Source: JAWSUT01 sp033549345 (GTDB lineage: Bacteria > Bacillota > Dethiobacteria > Dethiobacterales > Dethiobacteraceae). From it: a stretch of DNA of 48,149 bases. A model generated the notes under the pieces. That model did no database searches. It saw only the letters and a program-made list of their open reading frames with translations, and had not been told where the DNA came from. Positions 40,512-48,129 of this stretch are shown here, one piece after another. Both the position numbers and the translations under genes were made by a program. The stretch spans positions 1-48,149 of the forward strand of contig JAWSUT010000024.1 in the NCBI GenBank assembly GCA_033549345.1, written 5' to 3'. The first letter of the stretch is position 1. Every line of letters starts with the position of its first letter.

Positions 40512-41966
40512 ATGGCAGAAATTACATTTGGGACAGATGGGTGGCGGGCAATTATTGCGGAAGATTTTACATTTGCCAATGTGCGCTGCGTTGCGCAGGC
40601 CATTGCCCAGCATCTTAAAGACCAGGATCTGCAGGAGCAGGGGATTGTTGTCGGCTTTGACACCCGCTTTCTGGCGGAAAAATTCGCTCTTGTGGTAGCC
40701 GAAGTCATGACGGGAAACGGGATTAAAACATATCTTTGCAAAAAACACACACCGACGCCGGCAGTGGCTTTCGCTGTGATGCACTACAATGCAGGCGGCG
40801 CCGTAATGCTGACAGCCAGCCACAATCCGGCTGAATACCTGGGGATTAAGTTTATCCCCGCCTATGCCGGCCCGGCCCTGCCGTCAGACATTGCACCGAT
40901 TGTGGCCTGTATGGCCGATATCCTGCGTACAGGCACGGTGGATCGTTATACGCTAAACCAGGCCTGGGAGCGGGGCCTTCTGGAAATGATTGAACCGCTT
41001 CCCGACTATACACGGCATCTGGAGACACTGATTGATTTTGCAGCCATTAAACAAGCCGGCATCCATGCGGTTGTGGATCCGATGTATGGAGCGGGTATCG
41101 GCTATCTCGAAGAAATTCTCGGCGGGCACGAATGCAAGGTCGATGCCATCCATAACTGGCGCGACCCCCTCTTTGGCGGTTCCCTGCCGGAACCCACATC
41201 ACTGCATATGAATTCTCTTATACATAAAGTCAAAGAACTAAAGGCGGATATCGGTGTGGCCCTTGACGGTGATGCCGACAGGCTCGGTGTGGTGGACCCG
41301 CACGGCCGGTACTACAGCCCAAACGAGATTCTGGTCCTGTTCATGGAATACCTGGTCCAGAACCGCGGCTTCAAAGGCCCGGTGGCCAGAACGGTGGCTA
41401 CCACACATATGCTGGACCGCATGGCCGAACACTACGGTTTTTCCGTGGTGGAAACACCGGTGGGCTTCAAATACATCGGGCAGGTACTGCGGGAAAAGGA
41501 TGCGTTTCTGGGCGGCGAAGAAAGCGGCGGCGTCAGCATGCGCGGCCATATTCCGGAAAAGGACGGTATCTTTGCTGCGCTGCTCTTTATGGAAATGCTG
41601 GCCCGGACCGGCAAAAAAGCCGACCAGCTGCTGCGGGAAATCTCGGAAAAATACGGCCCGCTCTACAGTGAACGGATTGACTTGCGCACTACCGCTGAAG
41701 CCAAGCAGGATATCCTGAGTAACATGCAGAAATGGCAGCCGGCAAAGCTTGCCGGCACCCCGGTCAAAAAGAAGACAGAAATTGACGGCCTGAAAATAAT
41801 CCTGGAAAACGGGAACTGGTGCCTGGTGCGCGCTTCCGGCACGGAGCCGGTTTTCAGAATCTATGTGGAAGCCGCCTCAGAAAAGGAGAAAAAAGCCATT
41901 CAGGAAGATGTCAAAGCCGCACTGTGTGCCCAGGCCAGGGAGGGCGAAGAACCATGTATGACCTAA
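40512..41966 (+). CDS. phosphoglucomutase/phosphomannomutase
   Basis: About 484 residues from the ATG 40512; the open frame reaches back to 40353, but into the gap gene. All alpha-D-phosphohexomutase loops are present: FGTDGWRAII, the phosphoserine loop LTASHNPAEYLGIKF, the metal-binding DGDADRLGVVD, the sugar-binding GGEESGGVSM and the C-terminal phosphate loop RASGTEPVFRIY. It interconverts hexose-1-P and hexose-6-P. It overlaps the isomerase gene by 13 bases, so glucose-1-P, glucose-6-P and fructose-6-P would be linked by two coupled genes. Confidence 0.94.
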   Translation: MAEITFGTDGWRAIIAEDFTFANVRCVAQAIAQHLKDQDLQEQGIVVGFDTRFLAEKFALVVAEVMTGNGIKTYLCKKHTPTPAVAFAVMHYNAGGAVMLTASHNPAEYLGIKFIPAYAGPALPSDIAPIVACMADILRTGTVDRYTLNQAWERGLLEMIEPLPDYTRHLETLIDFAAIKQAGIHAVVDPMYGAGIGYLEEILGGHECKVDAIHNWRDPLFGGSLPEPTSLHMNSLIHKVKELKADIGVALDGDADRLGVVDPHGRYYSPNEILVLFMEYLVQNRGFKGPVARTVATTHMLDRMAEHYGFSVVETPVGFKYIGQVLREKDAFLGGEESGGVSMRGHIPEKDGIFAALLFMEMLARTGKKADQLLREISEKYGPLYSERIDLRTTAEAKQDILSNMQKWQPAKLAGTPVKKKTEIDGLKIILENGNWCLVRASGTEPVFRIYVEAASEKEKKAIQEDVKAALCAQAREGEEPCMT

Positions 41967-42715
41967 CCATGACCAGCGGCCTGCCGCTCAAAGCCGACAA
42001 AGACGGAAAATTAATTTTCGGTGAAGGTTTACTACCCGTCACAGCAGATATCCGGTATAAAAAAGATATGCAGGATGTCCTTTTTCAGCCGGACGCGGAC
42101 GGGCCTGCCGAACTGTACTCTATGTACCGCGGCGTCTGCCACGACCAGGACCAGGCATTAATTGAAAAACACGGCCTGCGGTATGATGTGACCGTTCTTT
42201 GCCCCGGCCGGGTCGGCAGGGAATATATCAAAACCGCCGGACACTACCATCCGCTCAAACCCGGCACAGAGACCACCTATCCGGAAGTCTACGAAGTCCT
42301 CCACGGCAAAGCGCATTACCTCCTGCAAACCGAACCGGATGAAGACGGTGTGGATGCTATTCTTATTGAAGCGTCCGCCGGAGACAAAGTCCTTATTCCG
42401 CCGGGTTACGGACATATTACCATCAATGCGGGTTCCTCATTTCTGATCATGAGCAACTGGGTTGCCTCCGGCTTTGACTCTGTTTACGAACCAATCCGGA
42501 ATCTGGGCGGCGGCGCCTACTTTGAACTGGCCGCCGACGGTGAAGATGAACAGTTTATCGTGAACCCGCGCTACAACCCCACGCCCCGCCTCTCCACCCG
42601 CAGCACCGAAAACCGTCCGGAATTCGGCCTCACCCGCAACCACCCCATGTACCAGGCATTCCTCAAATCCCCCGAAAAATTCAAATTCCTCACCCACCCC
42701 GAAACCTACTTCTAA
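41954..42715 (+). CDS. cupin-type glucose-6-phosphate isomerase
   Basis: 253 residues from the ATG 41954, which lies inside the end of the mutase gene and has AGGGAGGG upstream. The archaeal-type GPI (PF06560) signature is clear: TAGHYHPLKPGTETTYPEVY with the metal-binding His/His/Glu, then EVLHGKAHYLLQ and PPGYGHITINAG with the last His. It is a metal-dependent cupin that interconverts glucose-6-P and fructose-6-P, unrelated to the usual bacterial Pgi. In bacteria it is uncommon and was probably acquired from Archaea. Codon use looks like the neighbouring genes, so transfer was not recent. Confidence 0.93.
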   Translation: MYDLTMTSGLPLKADKDGKLIFGEGLLPVTADIRYKKDMQDVLFQPDADGPAELYSMYRGVCHDQDQALIEKHGLRYDVTVLCPGRVGREYIKTAGHYHPLKPGTETTYPEVYEVLHGKAHYLLQTEPDEDGVDAILIEASAGDKVLIPPGYGHITINAGSSFLIMSNWVASGFDSVYEPIRNLGGGAYFELAADGEDEQFIVNPRYNPTPRLSTRSTENRPEFGLTRNHPMYQAFLKSPEKFKFLTHPETYF

Positions 42716-42717
42716 CC

Positions 42718-42755
42718 AAATGAAGACGCAGGGACAGGTTCCACCGTCTTCATTT
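42718..42755. repeat. REP-like hairpin after the isomerase gene
   Basis: AAATGAAGACG (42718-42728) and CGTCTTCATTT (42745-42755) are perfect inverted arms around CAGGGACAGGTTCCAC. The loop core GGGACAGGTT also occurs in the repeat at 34894. It may serve as a terminator for the gap-mutase-isomerase unit, but lacks a T run. Confidence 0.6.
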
Positions 42756-42846
42756 GTTCGCCAATCTTGAAAAGTTCGTTCTTTTAAGCGTCCCTGTATT
42801 GACTACACTCAGCCTGTGTGGCATAGTCAAACTGAGGTGAGGAGTT

Positions 42847-43062
42847 ATGCGTTTTACTATTAATGTTCCAAAAGATAAAGTGCATATCATTCGTTTGCTT
42901 GAGAATACAGCCAAGCAGCAGAAACAGCAAAAAAGTGATCTGATACTCGATGCGATTGAGCGCTACTTGTGTGAACAATCAGCAGGGCTTGGACTTTTTA
43001 ACCTTGGAGAAAGTAAGCTGCCAAACCGGGAAAAATTATATGAGAGTAGACTGGATTTTTGA
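42847..43062 (+). CDS. small ribbon-helix-helix-like protein
   Basis: 71 residues with AGGTGAGGAG upstream of the ATG. The N-terminus MRFTINVPKDKVHIIRLLEN starts with a beta-strand followed by two helices (KQQKQQKSDLILDAIERYL), the pattern of Arc/MetJ/CopG-type DNA-binding proteins, often antitoxins. The tail NLGESKLPNREKLYESRLDF resembles the toxin-binding tail of such antitoxins. No toxin gene follows: a terminator and hsp20 on the other strand come next, so if it is an antitoxin it is orphaned. Confidence 0.6.
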   Translation: MRFTINVPKDKVHIIRLLENTAKQQKQQKSDLILDAIERYLCEQSAGLGLFNLGESKLPNREKLYESRLDF

Positions 43063-43074
43063 TTAAATTCATTA

Positions 43075-43116
43075 AGCAAAAAGCGGCATCTCAGTAAAGA
43101 GAAGCCGCTTTTTGCT
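43075..43116. terminator. bidirectional terminator between the RHH gene and hsp20
   Basis: AGCAAAAAGCGGC / GCCGCTTTTTGCT is a perfect 13-bp stem between two convergent genes, with a 16-base loop. Confidence 0.85.
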
Positions 43117-43117
43117 G

Positions 43118-43585
43118 TCAGTGGGTCTGAGGCACGTTAACTTTGACTCTGCGTGAGCGGATACGCCCGTTTTCCCGTCTGTTGATACGTACTTCCAAAA
43201 CACCATGGTCGTAGTCGGCCCAGGCTTCATCGGGTTTAACTTCCACCGGCAGGGGAACCGTACGGCTAAAGCGGCCGTAACGGCGCTCCACCATACGGTA
43301 ACCGTCACGCTCCCGGTCGGCCCGTCGCTTGATTTCTCCGCTGATTGTAATTTGCATCTCATCGACGGTGATTTCCAACTCATCCGGGTTGGCGCCGGGA
43401 ATCGCGGCGCTTACCAGAACTTCTTTTTCCGTCTCGTGTATATCCACAGCAGGCCCAGGCATGCGGTCAAACGGCTGCCCCTTCATATCCAAAAAGGGGC
43501 TATCGGGAAATCGTAGGTGCCGCATTTCCTCTGACATGCGCGCAAATTCACCGTACGGATTCCAGGTCGTCAGTGTATGCATCAT
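43118..43585 (-). CDS. Hsp20/alpha-crystallin small heat-shock protein
   Basis: 155 residues from the ATG 43585 (a second ATG follows directly); AAAGGGGA lies upstream. The alpha-crystallin domain spans about 50-145 with AVDIHETEKEVLVSAAIPGA, ISGEIKRRADRERDGYRMVE, RRYGRFSRTVPLPVEV and the C-terminal GVLEVRINRR. The tail RSRRVKVNVPQTH lacks a clear I-x-I motif; VNV is the nearest. It is an ATP-independent holdase chaperone. No CIRCE operator was found between it and flgM. Confidence 0.92.
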   Translation of the reverse strand: MMHTLTTWNPYGEFARMSEEMRHLRFPDSPFLDMKGQPFDRMPGPAVDIHETEKEVLVSAAIPGANPDELEITVDEMQITISGEIKRRADRERDGYRMVERRYGRFSRTVPLPVEVKPDEAWADYDHGVLEVRINRRENGRIRSRRVKVNVPQTH

Positions 43586-43680
43586 TCCATCCCCTTTAAA
43601 TATGTTGTCAGTATTAGCGTACCGAAAACTGCAACAATGTATGCTTTTAAATTTACGCAAAAAAACTTCGTTTGGCGGGC

Positions 43681-43707
43681 TAAAGATTTCTTTCTCTCTG
43701 CCGATAA
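43681..43707 (+). promoter_or_regulatory. sigma-28 (SigD/FliA) promoter of flgM-fliD-fliT
   Basis: TAAA (43681-43684), a 15-base spacer, and GCCGATAA (43700-43707) match the Bacillus SigD consensus TAAA-N15-GCCGATAT nearly perfectly, 32 bases before the flgM start. Confidence 0.9.
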
Positions 43708-43738
43708 ACCTGGTAAGCACAGTAAAGGGGTGTTTGGG

Positions 43739-44017
43739 GTGAAAATTAACGGCAAGGGGTTTCCCGTCAACAAACTCTATCAGCATCAACTGGAGAATGA
43801 CCGGAAAGCAAACGGCACGGCAAAAGACAAACCGGCCGGAGACTCGCTCTCCATCTCCAGTGAATCTGCCAAGATTAGTGAACTGATAGAAGCTGCTGCC
43901 ACGCCTGCCGATATCAGGGCAGAGCGGGTCAGGGAATTAAAAGAGCAAATTGCTCAGGGCAAGTATACCGTAGACAGCCAAAAGCTGGCTGAAGCCATGT
44001 TGGCAAAGAATCAATAA
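43739..44017 (+). CDS. flgM: anti-sigma-28 factor FlgM
   Basis: 92 residues from the GTG 43739, with AAAGGGG 8 bases upstream; an open frame extends back through the promoter but has no start signal. The FlgM pattern is KINGKGFPVN near the N-terminus, DSLSISSESAKISELIEAA in the middle, and the sigma-binding RAERVRELKEQIAQGKYTVD at the C-terminus. FlgM holds SigD inactive until the hook is complete and is then exported. Here flgM is transcribed from a SigD promoter, giving negative feedback, and shares the operon with fliD and fliT. Confidence 0.9.
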   Translation: MKINGKGFPVNKLYQHQLENDRKANGTAKDKPAGDSLSISSESAKISELIEAAATPADIRAERVRELKEQIAQGKYTVDSQKLAEAMLAKNQ

Positions 44018-44032
44018 AAGGAGTCTGGTTTT

Positions 44033-45640
44033 ATGAGTATCCTGCGTATAGGTGGTATTGCCTCCGGATTTGACACCGAGCAAATAATCAAAGATCTGAT
44101 GCGTGTTGAGCGTATGAAGGTGGACAAGAGCTACCAAAAACGCCAGGTTTTTGAATGGCAAAAAGACCAGTTCCGCTTTCTGACCAATAAAGTGCGTTCT
44201 TTTCGTGACACATACTTTGATATTCTTAAACCGGAAACCAATATCTTACACGCCTCCAACCTGAAAAAGATGGAAGTCACCTCAAGTGACCCGGCAGTGG
44301 TTACCGCCCGGGCGAATGCGGATGCCGCCACCGGCACCACAGAGTTTGAGGTACTGCAAAGCGCAACTGCGGCCAAAGCTGCGGCTTCCGGCGTAACCGG
44401 TGCAGGCGGCGAACACCTGAGCCTGGAGGATACGATGGCAGCGGTCAGCACCAAACTGGCCGGTGGCCCTCTGAGCTTTGATGAAAACGGCGAATTTACG
44501 ATGACCATCAACGACACACCGATTACAGTCAATGAAAATGATACACTGCGGACCGTGCTTTCCCGCATTAACACCAGCACTGCCGGTGTACAGGCCTCTT
44601 ACAGTTCATTCAGTGATACATTCACATTTACGGCCAAAGAAACAGGCGAGCAGTTTATCACCGTTGATGACGGCGGCAACTTCTTTGTGGCCCTGGGCCT
44701 GAAAACAGCAGGAGGCCAGCCGGAAATCGGTGAAGCGGGCCGGGACGCCCTTTTTAAAATTGACGGCTTTGAAGGCACCCGCACTTCCAACAACTTTACT
44801 ATTGACGGAATTACATATTCCATTAACCAGCAAATTGATGCGCCGACAGCAGCGATACAAATTAATGTATCCGTTGATGCAAACGCAGTTTATAATACCA
44901 TAGAGAGTTTCGTCAACGACTATAACCAGTTGATTGACGATATCAGCAGCAAACTCAGTGAAGAACGTTTCCGCGGTTTCCCGCCGCTCACGGATGAACA
45001 AAAAGAAGCAATGAACGAAAAAGACATTGAAAAATGGGAAGAAAAAGCACAAAGCGGCCTGCTGCGGCGTGACCCTGCCCTGGAGGCCCTTCTGGACAAG
45101 ATGCGTACAGCCATGTATGATGCTGTGGGCAGCGAACACCTTACAGCGATAGGGATTGAAACCAGCAGCAATTACCTTGACAACGGTAAGCTGGTTCTTA
45201 AAAACGGCGGAGCCGACCTGCGGGCCGCTATAGAACAGAACCCCGATATGGTTGTGGAACTGTTTACAAAACAATCGGAAACCGACTACAGCCCCAACCT
45301 AACCGCGGAAGAGCGAGCCAGTCGCTACGAGGAATCGGGCCTTGCCCACCGCATCAGTGATATTCTAAACGATAATGTCCGCACTACACGGGACAATGGC
45401 AACCGTAAGGGAACTCTCCTGGAGCGAGCCGGCATTGAAGGTGACATCAGCGAGTTCAATAACTACTTTAACAAGCAGATTAATCAGGTCAATGAACGCA
45501 TTGATAAAGTAAATGAGATGCTCATACGCAAGGAAAACCAGTACTACCGTCAATTCACCGCCATGGAAAAAGCGCTCCAGCAGCTCTACGCCCAGGGTGA
45601 CTGGCTGGCGTCACAATTGCAGCAGAACCAGCCCATGTAA
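44033..45640 (+). CDS. fliD: flagellar filament cap protein FliD (HAP2)
   Basis: A 535-residue protein. The FliD N-terminus is clear: ILRIGGIASGFDTEQIIKDL with MRVERMKVDKSYQKRQVFEW, then TSSDPAVVTARANADAATGT. The C-terminal domain has ERAGIEGDISEFNNYFNKQI and ends with the coiled-coil ENQYYRQFTAMEKALQQLYA typical of FliD. Secreted through the flagellar export channel, it caps the filament and inserts flagellin subunits. AAAGGAGTC is the ribosome binding site. It lies 15 bases after flgM. Confidence 0.95.
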   Translation: MSILRIGGIASGFDTEQIIKDLMRVERMKVDKSYQKRQVFEWQKDQFRFLTNKVRSFRDTYFDILKPETNILHASNLKKMEVTSSDPAVVTARANADAATGTTEFEVLQSATAAKAAASGVTGAGGEHLSLEDTMAAVSTKLAGGPLSFDENGEFTMTINDTPITVNENDTLRTVLSRINTSTAGVQASYSSFSDTFTFTAKETGEQFITVDDGGNFFVALGLKTAGGQPEIGEAGRDALFKIDGFEGTRTSNNFTIDGITYSINQQIDAPTAAIQINVSVDANAVYNTIESFVNDYNQLIDDISSKLSEERFRGFPPLTDEQKEAMNEKDIEKWEEKAQSGLLRRDPALEALLDKMRTAMYDAVGSEHLTAIGIETSSNYLDNGKLVLKNGGADLRAAIEQNPDMVVELFTKQSETDYSPNLTAEERASRYEESGLAHRISDILNDNVRTTRDNGNRKGTLLERAGIEGDISEFNNYFNKQINQVNERIDKVNEMLIRKENQYYRQFTAMEKALQQLYAQGDWLASQLQQNQPM

Positions 45641-45661
45641 AACGAGGTAAGAGAGGAAACT

Positions 45662-46057
45662 ATGTCAGATCAACCCATAAACCAGCCAATAAAAGAGCAA
45701 GCTGCTCAGACCCGGCTCTACAGTGAAATATATGCGGTAACAAAAGACCTGGCCCAACTCTCAGCCTGTGACCTTACCGAAGAGCAGCAAACAGAGCAGC
45801 TGCAGCATCTATTGGACAAAAGACAGGAACTGATTGACAGGTCAATGAAACAGGAACCTGCCGCAGGGGACGAAGCACGCTCTATCCTTGAAAAGGTTGC
45901 CGTTCTTGACGTCACAGTCCGCAAAAACCTGCAGCAGAAACGTGATCACTTTAGAAGCGAACTGCAAAAAATCCATACAGGTAAACAAGCGGGGCGGGCC
46001 TATAACCCTTCCCGGCCCCAGAGAGAAGGCTTCTTTATTGACACGAGAAAAAATTAA
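45662..46057 (+). CDS. fliT: FliT-like flagellar chaperone
   Basis: A 131-residue, highly helical, charged protein 21 bases after fliD, with GAGAGGAAAC before its ATG. The family is poorly conserved; LLDKRQELIDRSMKQEP and a C-terminal helix KNLQQKRDHFRSELQKI resemble FliT/FlgN-type chaperones. Position directly behind fliD is the main support. It would hold FliD in an export-competent state in the cytoplasm. Confidence 0.7.
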   Translation: MSDQPINQPIKEQAAQTRLYSEIYAVTKDLAQLSACDLTEEQQTEQLQHLLDKRQELIDRSMKQEPAAGDEARSILEKVAVLDVTVRKNLQQKRDHFRSELQKIHTGKQAGRAYNPSRPQREGFFIDTRKN

Positions 46058-46067
46058 CAGTCTGCTA

Positions 46068-46095
46068 TAAAGCTTTTATCGGCATCTGCCGATAA
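46068..46095 (+). promoter_or_regulatory. sigma-28 promoter of flagellin, with the -10 in a perfect palindrome
   Basis: TAAA (46068-46071), a 16-base spacer, and GCCGATAA (46088-46095). The -10 lies in TTATCGGCATCTGCCGATAA (46076-46095), two perfect 9-base arms around TC, so a GCCGATAA also faces the opposite strand. Start codon 46210 gives a leader of about 110 bases. Confidence 0.75.
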
Positions 46096-46209
46096 TCCCT
46101 ATGAAGAAAAAACGGCAACGCCCGGGGCGGCCGACCTGGAACGTGCTGTTTTTCTTACCGGTCTCCAATGGAATGGAGACTATACATCAAATTTCAAGGA
46201 GGAAGAAAG

Positions 46210-47358
46210 ATGAGAATTAACACCAACGTCAGCGCAATGAATGCTCACCGTCAACTGGCAATCAACACTTCTAACGGCGCGAGATCTATGGAGAGGCTGT
46301 CATCCGGCCTGCGAATCAACCGTGCCGGCGACGACGCAGCCGGTCTTGCCATCTCGGAAAAAATGCGGGGCCAGGTTCGTGGTTTGAACCAAGCTTCACG
46401 TAACGCCCAGGACGGCATTTCCCTGATCCAGACGGCAGAAGGCGCTCTCACCGAAACCCACGCTATCCTGCAGCGTGTCCGTGAGCTGGCCGTCCAGGCT
46501 GCCAACGACACCAACACCGTCGCCGACCGTGCTGAAATCCAGAAAGAAGTGGACCAGCTTCTGCTGGAAGTGGACCGGATCGCCAACACCACAGAATTTA
46601 ACCAAAAGAAACTCTTAAACGGCGAATTGACGCCCACCGGCACCTCTACAGAATCTGTTGCCTTTGAAAACGCGGATGCCATTTTCAGTAATGTGGCCAT
46701 TACAACTCCCGGCACCAGTGCAAACGCCACATACAGCATGGAAGTAACCGGTGTGACCCGTGACGCTGCTACCGGTGCGATTTTGTCATATGATGTGGAC
46801 TGGTCCGACCATACCGGTAACACAGGTACGGTTGTCGTGGGTGCTGCGGACACGAGCTTTGCAGTGGGTGATTTTACAGTAACTCTTGGCCAGGCATTTC
46901 AACTGGAAAACGTTAACAATACAGCTACATTTACCGCTCGTGCCGATTCTGAAATTGACCAGAGTTCCACACTGCGGTTCCAGATTGGTGCCAACTCTTC
47001 ACAGAACATTAATGTCGGTGTTGCCAAGATGGACTCAGAAGCACTCTTTGTGGGGGGGCTTGATGTTAGCTCGGCCCGTTCCGCAGACGCTGCTGTTTCC
47101 GCAGTGAATATGGCCATTGAAGATGTTTCCGCTGAGCGCTCCAAGCTGGGTGCCGTGCAGAACCGTCTGGAGCACACCATTGCCAACCTCGGTGTAGCTT
47201 CCGAGAACCTCTCAGCTGCAGAATCCCGCGTCAGAGACGTAGACATGGCAGCCGAGATGATGGAATTCACCAAGGCCAACATCCTGAACCAGGCCGCTAC
47301 CGCCATGTTAGCTCAGGCAAACAATGCCCCAAGTGCAGTGTTACAACTGTTAGGGTAA
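46210..47358 (+). CDS. hag: flagellin (unspliced reading frame)
   Basis: 382 residues from the ATG 46210, with CAAGGAGGAAG upstream. The N-terminal D0/D1 region is canonical (MRINTNVSAMNAHRQLAINT, ERLSSGLRINRAGDDAAGLA), as is the C-terminal D1/D0 (AVNMAIEDVSAERSKLGAVQ, NRLEHTIANLGVASENLSAA, ESRVRDVDMAAEMMEFTKAN). A short central D2/D3 part (about 140-275) is variable. Flagellin is the filament subunit, exported and polymerised under the FliD cap. The frame crosses into a group I intron at 47313/47314 and ends there with QANNAPSAVLQLLG-stop. Splicing instead joins exon 2 at 47676 and gives QANMAPQSVLQLLG, also 382 residues. Confidence 0.95.
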   Translation: MRINTNVSAMNAHRQLAINTSNGARSMERLSSGLRINRAGDDAAGLAISEKMRGQVRGLNQASRNAQDGISLIQTAEGALTETHAILQRVRELAVQAANDTNTVADRAEIQKEVDQLLLEVDRIANTTEFNQKKLLNGELTPTGTSTESVAFENADAIFSNVAITTPGTSANATYSMEVTGVTRDAATGAILSYDVDWSDHTGNTGTVVVGAADTSFAVGDFTVTLGQAFQLENVNNTATFTARADSEIDQSSTLRFQIGANSSQNINVGVAKMDSEALFVGGLDVSSARSADAAVSAVNMAIEDVSAERSKLGAVQNRLEHTIANLGVASENLSAAESRVRDVDMAAEMMEFTKANILNQAATAMLAQANNAPSAVLQLLG

Positions 47359-47675
47359 GTTTGCAGGGCGTCTTAAGAGGTAACTTTTAAGAGCATTACC
47401 GGGTGAATTGCTGGAACTTCCTAAAGCCCCGTTTCCTACAGCATAGTCCGAAAGGACAGGTGCGACAGGCGAAAAAAACAGGGATGAAACAATGGATAAT
47501 CAGCAGCCAAGCTCCTGTTGCCGAAAGGCTGGAGAAGGTTCAACGACTAAGGCGTACCACCTAAGGGGAACTACGGTGATGAGGCCTGTAGGAAGGTAAC
47601 TTCCGAAGTGCCCGGCCCCGTGATAAAACGGGTGAAGATATAGTCTGGCAGTCACTGAAAGGTGATTGATAACCG
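47314..47675 (+). ncRNA. group I self-splicing intron in the flagellin gene
   Basis: 362 nt without a homing endonuclease gene. Core elements are P AATTGCTGGAA (47406-47416), Q AATCAGCAGCC (47498-47508), R GTTCAACGACTA (47538-47549) and S AAGATATAGTC (47635-47645); R and S pair as P7 (GACTA/TAGTC). R and S match phage-type (IA-like) introns. P1: GCU^C (47311-47314) pairs with GGGC (47366-47369), putting U47313 opposite G47367, and GCAAAC (47317-47322) pairs with GTTTGC (47359-47364). P2 is 47371-47392; P9 is 47649-47668 with a GAAA loop; P9.0 is GG 47647-47648 with CC 47673-47674, before the terminal G47675. P10 reuses GTTTGC with GCAAAC of exon 2. Confidence 0.92.
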
Positions 47676-47720
47676 CAAGCAAACATGGCACCTCAATCCG
47701 TACTACAGCTTCTTGGCTAA
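47676..47720 (+). CDS. hag: flagellin exon 2
   Basis: Fifteen codons that continue the flagellin frame after intron removal and read QANMAPQSVLQLLG-stop, the usual flagellin C-terminus (compare ...LAQANQAPQSVLQLLG). Joining base 47313 to 47676 restores exactly this ending. Translation does not reach here unless the intron is spliced, since the unspliced frame stops at 47358. Confidence 0.88.
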   Translation, partial: QANMAPQSVLQLLG

Positions 47721-47736
47721 AACACATCAAAAAGAG

Positions 47737-47768
47737 AACCGGAGAGCACAGTCTCTCCGGTTTTTTTT
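47737..47768 (+). terminator. intrinsic terminator of the flagellin gene
   Basis: AACCGGAGA / TCTCCGGTT stem with an 8-base loop and a T8 tail, 16 bases past the exon 2 stop. Its position beyond exon 2 shows the intron is inside the transcript. Confidence 0.9.
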
Positions 47769-47850
47769 GTTGTTTAGGAAACTATACGGGGCAAAAAAAT
47801 GTGGATAACTTTTAAAAATGATGTAAAATTTTGATATGGGGAGTCGAGCT

Positions 47851-48129
47851 ATGTCTCAAGTCAAACCACAGTTCCATATCAAAGATATCTTTGCAGACCA
47901 TTGGGGTCATTTTAAAAAAGTTAATAAACACAAGGTTCCTACTGATCTATGGGATAGTATTGAGGAATCAGTCAGCAAGATGCTGTCTTGTGGTGAGACT
48001 CAAAATGGTTTTGCAAGATATGTTTGCCCAGATTGTTTAGAAGATAAAGTTCTGGCCTTTACCTGTAAAAGCCGCTTCTGTAATCGCTGTGGTAGAGCTA
48101 ATTGCGATGTTTCAAAAAAACGATGTTAA
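47851..48129 (+). pseudogene. truncated IS91-family transposase, N-terminal zinc-binding part
   Basis: The ATG 47851 has GGGGAG upstream and opens with VKPQFHIKDIFADHWGHFKK and VNKHKVPTDLWDSIEESVSK. It then shows the zinc-binding region YVCPDCLEDKVLAFTCKSRF followed by CNRCG, as in the Zn_Tnp_IS91 domain. After CGR the expected KKYVDEW-type sequence is replaced by ANCDVSKKRC-stop, so the gene is cut near 48090 and the Y2/HUH catalytic part is absent. What lies beyond the junction (48090-48149) is not recognisable. The window ends here. Confidence 0.75.

Noticed and set aside
42847..43062. A complete toxin-antitoxin pair at the RHH-like gene
   Set aside because: No toxin frame adjoins it; a terminator and hsp20 on the other strand follow immediately.
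43586..43738. A CIRCE or other heat-shock operator between hsp20 and flgM
   Set aside because: No TTAGCACTC-N9-GAGTGCTAA or similar repeat is present; the obvious element is the sigma-28 promoter.
46210..47358. Treating the flagellin frame ending at 47358 as the complete gene with an unrelated tail after it
   Set aside because: The sequence after it contains a full group I core and a second, canonical flagellin ending in frame with a splice junction, so the simple reading misses the intron.
47311..47369. Alternative 5' splice site after GCAAAC (47322)
   Set aside because: The last exon base would be C instead of U, and the matching 3' site would lack a terminal G; the site after U47313 satisfies U-G, P9.0 and terminal G.
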